Assembly (NCBI RefSeq): GCF_009728145.1
Contig: NZ_WOCA01000001.1
Location: 310,001-374,000, forward strand
Origin: Ornithinibacillus caprae
GTDB taxonomy: Bacteria > Bacillota > Bacilli > Bacillales > Amphibacillaceae
Length of the DNA: 64,000 bases
Direction: 5' to 3'
Shown here: positions 56,991 to 64,000 of the stretch, one piece after another
Numbering within the stretch: position 1 is the first letter of the stretch
Layout: each line of letters opens with the position of its first letter
The notes under the pieces: generated by a model
The model's input: the letters and a program-made list of their open reading frames with translations, nothing else
Told to the model about the DNA's origin: nothing
Database searches by the model: none
Translations under genes and position numbers: made by a program

Positions 56991-58340
56991 ATGGAATTTC
57001 GTTATTTACCAATGACAAATGAAGATAAAAATGACATGTTACAGTCAATAGGTGTCCAAACTACGGATGAGCTTTTTTCGGATATCCCAAAGAAAGTTCG
57101 TTTTAATGGAGAATTAAACCTGAAAAAGCCTGCGAATGAATATCAGCTTAAGAAAGAGCTAACAGAGATGGCAAATAGAAATGCTAACCTAAAACAAAAT
57201 AGTTCATTTCTTGGTGCTGGAGTATATGATCATTTTATACCGTCTGTAGTTGATCATGTCATCTCAAGATCTGAATTCTATACCGCTTATACTCCATATC
57301 AACCGGAAATTTCACAGGGGGAGCTCCAAGCTATCTTTGAATTCCAAACGATGATATCAGAATTAACCGGAATGCCTGTAGCTAACTCTTCTATGTATGA
57401 TGGTGGGACAGCTCTGGCAGAAGCAGTAAATTTAAGTGCTGCTCAAACAAAAAGGAAGAAAATCTTAGTTTCTAAGACAGTACATCCTGAGTCTAGAGCA
57501 GTAATCGAATCTTATGGTAAAGGTCCGAACTTGGAGATTGTTGAAATCGATCATAAAAATGGGGTTACAGATCTAGAACAGTTAGCCAATGAGATGGATG
57601 AAAATACTGCGAGTGTTGTTATCCAATATCCAAATTTCTTTGGACAAATCGAGTCATTAGAAAAGGTTAAAGAAATAATTGATACACAGAAGAAAACGAT
57701 GTTAATCGTATCTAGTAATCCCCTGGCTTTAGGTTATTTAACTCCTCCAGGAGAGTTTGGTGCAGATATCGTTGTTGGTGACACACAAGTCTTTGGAATC
57801 CCTGCACAGTTTGGAGGGCCGCACTGTGGGTATTTTGCAACGACTACTAAATTGATGCGTAAAGTACCTGGTAGGTTAGTTGGACAAACTACGGATGAAA
57901 ATGGAGTAAGAGGGTTTGTGCTCACATTACAAGCTAGAGAACAGCATATTCGCAGAGATAAAGCAACTTCAAATATCTGTTCAAATCAAGCTTTAAATGC
58001 ACTTGCTAGCTCGGTAGCGATGAGTTCCATTGGAAAGCATGGCTTGAAGAAAATGGCGGAATTAAATATGCAAAAAGCACGTTATGCCAAAAGGAAATTT
58101 GAAGAAGCTGGTTTCACAGTATTATCAGAGGGACCGATCTTTAATGAGTTTATTGTAAAACTATCAATGCCTGTGAAGGAAGTAAATGATAGTTTATTAG
58201 ATAAAGGAATTATTGGAGGATATGATTTAGGGCTTGTTTATCCAGAATTAGAAAATCATATGCTGGTCGCTGTAACGGAAATTCGTACAAAAGAAGAAAT
58301 CGATACTTTTGTAAAAGAATTGGGGGATATCCATGGCTAA
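56991..58340 (+). CDS. gcvPA: Glycine dehydrogenase (P protein) subunit 1
   Basis: 449 residues: [29 protein letters not shown] and [11 protein letters not shown] motifs of GcvPA. It is half of the split PLP-dependent glycine decarboxylase, typical of Firmicutes. It overlaps gcvPB by eight bases. GGGAGG precedes the ATG. Confidence 0.96.
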   Translation: MEFRYLPMTNEDKNDMLQSIGVQTTDELFSDIPKKVRFNGELNLKKPANEYQLKKELTEMANRNANLKQNSSFLGAGVYDHFIPSVVDHVISRSEFYTAYTPYQPEISQGELQAIFEFQTMISELTGMPVANSSMYDGGTALAEAVNLSAAQTKRKKILVSKTVHPESRAVIESYGKGPNLEIVEIDHKNGVTDLEQLANEMDENTASVVIQYPNFFGQIESLEKVKEIIDTQKKTMLIVSSNPLALGYLTPPGEFGADIVVGDTQVFGIPAQFGGPHCGYFATTTKLMRKVPGRLVGQTTDENGVRGFVLTLQAREQHIRRDKATSNICSNQALNALASSVAMSSIGKHGLKKMAELNMQKARYAKRKFEEAGFTVLSEGPIFNEFIVKLSMPVKEVNDSLLDKGIIGGYDLGLVYPELENHMLVAVTEIRTKEEIDTFVKELGDIHG

Positions 58341-59790
58341 TAAAGACTTTCCTTTAATATTTGAACGTAGTAAAGAAGGTAGAACAAGTTATAGCTTACC
58401 AGAACTAGATGTACCCGAAGTAAATCTGGATGAAGAGTTTGAGGATTCGTACATTCGAAAGACTGCTCCAGACCTACCAGAGGTAAGTGAATTAGAGGTT
58501 ATGCGACATTATACTGGTTTATCCAACAGAAACTTTGGTGTGGATTCTGGTTTTTATCCTTTAGGTTCTTGCACGATGAAATATAATCCAAAGATTAATG
58601 AAGATGTAGCTCGTTTAGATGGATTTAGTCATATACATCCATACCAGGATCCGAGTACAGTCCAAGGTGCATTGGAAATGATGTATGATTTACAAACTTC
58701 ATTGAGTGAGATAACGGGTATGCATCAAGTTTCCCTTCAGCCAGCAGCAGGTGCGCATGGTGAGTGGACAGGACTTATGATGATCCGTGCTTTTCATGAG
58801 GCAAATGGTGATCTTAACCGAACAAAAGTAATTGTGCCAGATTCTGCACATGGAACAAATCCTGCTTCAGCTACGGTAGCTGGATTCGAAGCAGTTACGG
58901 TGAAATCAAATGAAAAAGGCTTAGTTGATTTGGATGATTTAAAACAAGTTGTAGGCGATGACACAGCTGCGTTAATGTTAACGAATCCTAATACGTTAGG
59001 ACTCTTTGAAACAGAAATTTTGGAAATGGCAGAGATCGTACATCAAGCTGGTGGAAAGCTATACTATGATGGTGCAAATTTAAACGCTATTATGGGGTAT
59101 GCACGTCCAGGTGATATGGGATTTGATGTTGTTCACTTGAATCTTCATAAAACATTCACTGGCCCACATGGTGGTGGTGGACCTGGTTCTGGTCCTGTTG
59201 GGGTTTCGAAGGAGTTAGAGCCATTTTTACCAAAACCAATTTTAGCGAAAAAAGAGGATCAATATGTATTTGAGTATGACCGTCCACAATCGATTGGTAG
59301 AGTAAAACCTTATTATGGTAACTTTGGAATTAACCTTCGAGCATATACCTATATCCGTACAATGGGTGCTGAAGGTTTGAAGAGAGTTAGTGAGTATGCT
59401 GTGTTAAATGCGAATTATATGATGCGTAAATTAGAACAAGAATTTGATTTGCCATATCCGCAACATTGTAAGCATGAATTTGTGTTATCAGGTAGAAGAC
59501 AGAAAAAGTTAGGGGTTCGTACGCTAGATATCGCAAAACGACTGTTAGATTATGGCTATCATCCACCAACTATTTATTTCCCACTGAATGTCGAAGAGGC
59601 GTTAATGGTTGAACCAACTGAAACAGAGTCAAAAGAAACATTAGATGGTTTTATCGATACAATGTTATCTATTTCTGAGGAAGCAAAATCGGAACCAGAA
59701 TTAGTTCAAGAGGCTCCTCATAATACGATAGTTAAACGTATGGATGAAACAACTGCAGCGAGAAAACCTGTTTTAAGATATTATAAATAG
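58333..59790 (+). CDS. gcvPB: Glycine dehydrogenase (P protein) subunit 2
   Basis: 485 residues. It carries the PLP lysine in [16 protein letters not shown] and the [10 protein letters not shown] motif. It forms the active P protein with GcvPA. Translation is coupled through the ATG overlap. The third operon gene; gcvH is not in this window. Confidence 0.96.
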   Translation: MANKDFPLIFERSKEGRTSYSLPELDVPEVNLDEEFEDSYIRKTAPDLPEVSELEVMRHYTGLSNRNFGVDSGFYPLGSCTMKYNPKINEDVARLDGFSHIHPYQDPSTVQGALEMMYDLQTSLSEITGMHQVSLQPAAGAHGEWTGLMMIRAFHEANGDLNRTKVIVPDSAHGTNPASATVAGFEAVTVKSNEKGLVDLDDLKQVVGDDTAALMLTNPNTLGLFETEILEMAEIVHQAGGKLYYDGANLNAIMGYARPGDMGFDVVHLNLHKTFTGPHGGGGPGSGPVGVSKELEPFLPKPILAKKEDQYVFEYDRPQSIGRVKPYYGNFGINLRAYTYIRTMGAEGLKRVSEYAVLNANYMMRKLEQEFDLPYPQHCKHEFVLSGRRQKKLGVRTLDIAKRLLDYGYHPPTIYFPLNVEEALMVEPTETESKETLDGFIDTMLSISEEAKSEPELVQEAPHNTIVKRMDETTAARKPVLRYYK

Positions 59791-59842
59791 GTGGAACGTG
59801 ATAATCCAGTACGATATTACGTGAATTGTAGAATATAAAATA

Positions 59843-59888
59843 AAAAAACAACCTAAGGTGAATTTTATTTCTCCTTAGGTTGTTTTTA
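59843..59888. terminator. Bidirectional terminator after the gcv operon
   Basis: AAACAACCTAAGG pairs with CCTTAGGTTGTTT, then TTT; it lies between convergent genes. Confidence 0.87.
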
Positions 59889-59905
59889 TAGATAAGTTAG
59901 ATTGA

Positions 59906-60277
59906 TTATTTAGTCTTAATTTTTCCAGTCCATTTTTTGAATCCGCCTTTTAGTTGACTAATATCTTCATAACCTTTTTTATGAAGTAACTGTGCAGCTC
60001 GTGCGGAACGGGACCCACTTTGACAGTATAGGTAAACTGGCTTATCTTTTCGTAATTCTACTAAACGCTGGCGTAATTGGGTTACAGGAATATTTCTTGC
60101 ACCCAAGATATGGCCTCTTTCAAATTCTTGTGGTTCTCTAACATCAATTAATTGTGCTTTTCGATATCCTTCACGAAATTGTTCTTCCGTTAATGTTTTT
60201 AAATACATACGCTGCCTGAAAAAGCGAAATATGCCGACACCTAAAAGGATTACGAGTGCAATAATTAAAAATTCCAT
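59906..60277 (-). CDS. yqhL: Membrane-anchored rhodanese-like protein (YqhL)
   Basis: 123 residues. An N-terminal membrane helix (about 2-20) and a single rhodanese domain with the active-site Cys in YCQSGSRS and the IDVREPQEF start motif. It probably carries or transfers sulfane sulfur. GGGGGAT precedes the ATG on the minus strand. As in B. subtilis it follows gcvPB. Confidence 0.92.
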   Translation of the reverse strand: MEFLIIALVILLGVGIFRFFRQRMYLKTLTEEQFREGYRKAQLIDVREPQEFERGHILGARNIPVTQLRQRLVELRKDKPVYLYCQSGSRSARAAQLLHKKGYEDISQLKGGFKKWTGKIKTK

Positions 60278-60602
60278 GATTTTTATCCCCCGTCTTTCAC
60301 ATTAGTACATGTTCTATTATATGGTGATTCTCTTATTTTTTCAAAGTTTTTTTAGTTAGACTTTATTATCTCATTATGAGAAAAATAATTTTTGCTCTAT
60401 TTAAGAAAGATGGTCTATGAAAAATCCCCTAAATAGAAGTGTTTGTCGAATACACTCAGATAATGTCTAAGATTTAATAAAAATCAACTAGCAAAACTCT
60501 CTTTTTTATAGTAATTATTCACTTCTTACTCTATTTCTCTTTGATTATCTTCTAATTTTATATATTTTCTATCGTTGACAAAATTGAATCATTTCGTTCC
60601 GC

Positions 60603-60649
60603 ACACAATATATAGTGTTTTTTAAAATTTACGATACAATATATTGTGT
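60603..60649 (+). promoter_or_regulatory. Two NrdR boxes upstream of nrdJ
   Basis: ACACAATATATAGTGT at 60603-60618 and ATACAATATATTGTGT at 60634-60649 match the 16-base NrdR consensus. Start-to-start spacing is 31 bases, about three helical turns. NrdR represses ribonucleotide reductase genes when dATP is high. The 60278-60728 gap otherwise has no gene. Confidence 0.88.
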
Positions 60650-60672
60650 AATTTGGTTTGAGATGATATGGT
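60644..60672 (+). promoter_or_regulatory. Likely nrdJ promoter
   Basis: TTGTGT at 60644 and TATGGT at 60667 are 17 bases apart. The -35 overlaps the second NrdR box, which fits repression by occlusion. Confidence 0.45.
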
Positions 60673-60728
60673 ATATTTAGATGATAATTTAAAAACAATT
60701 GTTAGTAGATTTAGTAAGGAGTGAGGTA

Positions 60729-61520
60729 ATGTCGGCGGTTGTTGAAAAAATGAATAGTATTAATGTGGAAATGTTAAATGAGGATATCAAGCTTTTTCCA
60801 CAAGTACATCCAATTACTGGTGATATGAAATTAACACATAAAGGTGTATCGAGATTAGTAATGTTGGATCGTTATGCTTTTAAAGACACAGAGAAAAAGA
60901 CGTTAAAAGAAGGTGACTTCGTCGTTTTAACTGTAAAAGCAGATCCGAAATTTCCAGCACGTGGGTATGGATTTGTAAAATCTATTGATTGGATTAACAA
61001 AGAAGCAATCATTAAGGTTGACCCAGAATTTCTAACTGTTTTGGATGGTGAAGAGGCAACTACTGGTGAGGTGAAACGAGGATTAGATGTCATTGATAAG
61101 CCTTTAGAAGTGTTCTATGAGCAAATTGCTAAACGTAATGCAACAGGGCTAGCAAGTGTTGAAACAACCGAAGAAAAGAAACAAGAATGGGTTGAAAAAT
61201 TTAACAAAGAATTAGCAAGCTTAAATTTCATTCCTGCTGGTAGGGTGTTATACGGTGCAGGGGCTGAAACAGATGTTACATACTTCAATTGTTATGTAAT
61301 GCCTTATATTAAGGATTCTCGTGAAGGAATTTCCGACCATCGTAAACAGGTCATGGAAATTATGAGTAGAGGTGGCGGTGTTGGTACGAATGGATCAACG
61401 TTACGTCCTCGAAATACGTTAGCAAAAGGTGTTAATGGAAAGTCTTCTGGATCTGTATCATGGTTAGATGACATTGCAAAGCTAACGCATTTAGTGGAAC
61501 AGGGTGGGTCAAGACGTGGT
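60729..61520 (+). CDS. nrdJ: B12-dependent ribonucleotide reductase, exon 1
   Basis: 264 residues from ATG at 60729 after AAGGAGTGAGG; the open frame from 60699 is a longer non-coding extension. It holds the N-terminal part of adenosylcobalamin-dependent class II reductase (GRVLYGAGAE, MSRGGGVGTNGSTLRP) up to LVEQGGSRRG. The intact family motif GGSRRGAQM is cut after the last Gly. The frame then reads K-E-A and stops inside the intron, so splicing is needed for function. The 3' exon begins at 62273. Confidence 0.93.
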
Positions 61521-62272
61521 AAAGAAGCATAGTGTGCCTCGTCTATAAAAAAACCTCGTGAACTGCTGGAAAATCTTTTTTAGTTTTACACATGTTATAT
61601 ACATCTAGATTGTGCACGCTATTAAATAATTTCTAGGATGATTAACATATGAAACTATAGGATGCTAAAGAAAGTCAAAGTTGTAGAATTTGTGATTTTA
61701 ATATATCTCTTAATAAACAAGGTCGTTTTACATCACATTTATTAAAGGAACATGACATATCACTTGATAGATACTTAAAAAAATATTTTTCACCGTCTAG
61801 AAGATTTAAAATGCTCTTACGAATTATAGAGTGTGATGGTGATTATTGGCATGCTAATCCTAAATTTTATAAAGAACTAGCAGATTGGCAAGTCAAACGA
61901 AAACAAACTGACTTTGAAAAAAATGTGATTGCTCTAAGGAATGGATTTCGAATCGTCCGATTTTGGGAAGATAATATCATAAATAACTTTGATTTTATAA
62001 AAGGCATCATACATGACTTGCTGGCTACAACGTAACTGGAAACGGTAGGCGTGAATGCTTAAAAACAGCAAGTGGATAAAGACGATCAGCAGCCAAGCTC
62101 CTTTCAAATGGAGAAGGTTCAACGACCATCGAAAGCACGCTAATGAAGCGGAAGTGAGTAGAGTAGGAATCAAGTGATTCCGAAGCGCGAGGACATCCAA
62201 ACAGGATGTAAGATATGGTCTGAACTCTAAGGTGACTTAGAGAGCTGAATTAACGATTCAGCGAAACATTTG
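61521..62272 (+). mobile_element. Group I intron in nrdJ
   Basis: 752 bases. The upstream exon ends in U; the intron ends in G. P1: GACGTGGU of the exon pairs with the guide GCCUCGUC at 61536-61543, with U.G at the splice site. P6 CTCC/GGAG near 62098-62114. P7 GACCAT (62124-62129)/ATGGTC (62215-62220). P8-like ACATCC/GGATGT, then stems CTCTAAG/CTTAGAG and GCTGAAT/ATTCAGC. Q-like GATCAGCAGCCAAGC, R GTTCAACGACCATC and S AAGATATGGTCTGA fit a group I core, probably subgroup IA. Confidence 0.92.
61649..62035 (+). pseudogene. Decayed Vsr-like homing endonuclease in the intron
   Basis: The frame starts ATG AAA CTA TAG, with a stop at codon 4, then is open for 125 codons. An N-terminal zinc-knuckle-like CRIC...HLLKEH region resembles ROS/MucR-type DNA-binding domains of intron endonucleases. 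The C-terminal part has the Vsr/EDxHD-type core IECDGDYWHANP and GFRIVRFWEDNI. The usual middle region is missing. It is probably non-functional, although an internal ATG at 61811 leaves a 74-residue frame. Confidence 0.75.
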
Positions 62273-64000
62273 GCACAAATGATAATGTTAGTGGACTCTC
62301 ATCCTGATATTATAGAATTCATTATTTCTAAAATGCAAAATCCTAGAATATTACGTTATCTAATTGAAAACACAGAGGATGAGCAAATTAAGCGTTTAGC
62401 TCAAGAAAAACTAAAATTCACACCCCTTACAGAAACTGAGACAGACCTTTACCAAGGAATTCTTAACTACAAAAATATTCCTGGTCAAGGTGGTTTTACA
62501 AGTGCTGCAATTCGAGAAGCAGAGGAAAAATTAAGAACAGGCGGAACGTACTCTGTTCAAAATTCTGAATTCTTAACAGGTGCAAATATTTCTGTTTGTA
62601 TCACAAAAGAATTTATGGATGCTGTTGAAAACGATGGGATGTATGAACTACGTTTTCCTGATGTAGAAAATTATACAACGGAAGAGATGAAGGCATATAA
62701 CGAAGAATGGCACAATGTTGGTGATGTTCGTAAGTGGGAAGAAATGGGCTATGGTGTACGTGTACATCGGAAAATAAAAGCAAAAGAGCTTTGGAATTTA
62801 ATTAATGTTTGTGCAACGTATTCTGCAGAACCAGGAATCTTTTTCATTGATAATGCAAATGACATGACGAATGCAAAAGCATATGGTGATCAAGTTGTTG
62901 CTACGAATCCGTGTGGCGAGCAACCTCTCGCACCATACAGTGTCTGCAACTTAGCCGCTGTTAACTTAGCAGAAATGGCTGATAAAGAGTCAAAAACCGT
63001 TAACTATGAAAAATTAAAAGAAACTGTACGAATCGGTGTTAGAATGCAGGACAATGTTATTGATGCTACACCATACTTCTTAGAAGAAAATAAAAAACAA
63101 GCACTAGGTGAAAGAAGAATTGGACTAGGTGTTATGGGTCTTCACGATTTATTGATTTATTGTGAAACAGAATATGGATCTGAAGAAGGTAATCAGTTAG
63201 TTGATAAAATATTTGAGATGATTGCTACAACAGCATATCGTGAATCTATTGAACTAGCGAAAGAAAAAGGAAGCTTTCCATTTTTAGTTGGGGATTCAGA
63301 TGAAGAAACAAACAGCTTGCGTGAAGCATTTATTAATACTGGCTATATGAAGAAAATGCCAGAAGATATTCGAGATGATATTTTAAAATATGGTATCCGT
63401 AATTCCCATTTACTAACTGTTGCACCTACTGGAAGCACTGGTACAATGGTTGGCGTATCCACAGGATTAGAACCATACTTCTCTTTCTCCTATTTCAGAA
63501 GTGGAAGACTAGGTAAATTTATTGAAGTAAAAGCGGATATTGTTCAAGAATATCTCGATAGAAATCCAAATGCTGATCCAGAGAATCTTCCAAATTGGTT
63601 CGTGACTGCGATGGAGCTAGATCCAGAAGCACATGCTGATACACAATGTGTTATCCAACGCTGGGTAGATAGCTCTATATCCAAAACAGTTAACGCACCA
63701 AAAGGTTATACCGTAAATCAAGTTGAGCAAGTATACCAAAGGCTATATAACGGTGGAGCAAAAGGCGGTACGGTTTACGTCGATGGAAGCCGTGACTCTC
63801 AAGTATTAACTCTAAAGGCAGAGGAAAATACATTTGGAGAACAAACAGAATTATTTGATGAAGAAACCGAGAAACCAAAAGTAGTATTAATGGATACAAT
63901 TCAGGAACTAGACAAAACAAACGTTACGATCGGCTCAGAAGTCGGAGATACATGTCCAGTTTGTAGAGAAGGTAGCGTTGAAGATATTGGTGGATGTAAT
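62273..64000 (+). CDS. nrdJ: B12-dependent ribonucleotide reductase, exon 2 (3' truncated)
   Basis: 576 codons open to the window edge, beginning AQMIMLVDSHPDIIEF and in phase with exon 1. It holds the catalytic barrel with NPCGEQPLAPYSVCNLA, ATYSAEPGIFFIDNAND and APTGSTGTM, and near the end a CPVCREGSVEDIGGC redox or zinc-type tail. About 840 residues are visible in total, so only a short piece is missing. The enzyme reduces ribonucleotides using adenosylcobalamin without a separate small subunit. Confidence 0.95.

Noticed and set aside
61934-62200. 88-residue minus-strand frame in the nrdJ intron
   Set aside because: It is antisense to the conserved intron core and the endonuclease remnant; no RBS.
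1-64000. CRISPR arrays, insertion sequences, prophage or rRNA
   Set aside because: No spacer-repeat arrays, transposase genes, phage genes or rRNA were seen; the only mobile element is the group I intron.

Overview
The window is 64 kb of low-GC, endospore-former chromosome. Gene order follows the yqeY-to-yqhL stretch of Bacillus subtilis closely. Spore genes (yqfC, yqfD, a SpoVAF/GerA-like gene), a complete comG operon, SigA, many TTG/GTG starts with strong GGAGG sites, and Firmicute riboswitches all fit the Bacillaceae. The dispersed intergenic repeats suggest an Oceanobacillus/Gracilibacillus/Virgibacillus-like halotolerant relative, but genus is inference.

Layout. 1-15 kb: end of yqeY; a SigW-type promoter driving yqeZ(nfeD)-floA-yqfB; yqfC-yqfD-phoH-pgpH-ybeY-dgkA; era-yqzL-recO; a glycine T-box with glyQ-glyS. 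15-25 kb: ccpN-ppsR, a possible attenuated leader, dnaG-rpoD, cccA, trmK-yqfO, cshB-nfo. 25-36 kb: small conserved genes, a second NfeD gene with its own SigW-type promoter, a Na/Pi cotransporter, a tRNA cluster (Asn-Met-His-Ile2-Ser-Phe) with unusual tandem repeats, sodA, an MFS permease, pbpA, and phoU behind PhoP-type boxes. 36-48 kb: rpmG, 5-FTHF ligase, gluP, a GerA-family gene, glcK, an LTA synthase with an ECF-type promoter, and an Fe-S-like regulator. 48-55 kb: comGG-comGA on the minus strand, aroK, yqzE, yqhG-yqhH. 55-64 kb: tandem glycine riboswitch and gcvT-gcvPA-gcvPB, a rhodanese, and NrdR boxes ahead of a class II ribonucleotide reductase (nrdJ). A group I intron carrying a decayed homing endonuclease splits nrdJ.

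How the genes work together. Most are housekeeping: translation (glyQS, tRNAs, rpmG, trmK, ybeY, era), replication and transcription (dnaG, rpoD, nrdJ), envelope and stress (floA/NfeD, pbpA, ltaS, gluP, pgpH), phosphate balance (NptA-like, phoU), glycine catabolism under riboswitch control, and DNA uptake (comG). The least ordinary parts are the nrdJ intron, the structured repeats with truncated 5' tRNA copies in the tRNA cluster, the intergenic repeat family, and several recognisable control sites (SigW/ECF promoters, Pho boxes, NrdR boxes, a candidate dnaG leader attenuator).
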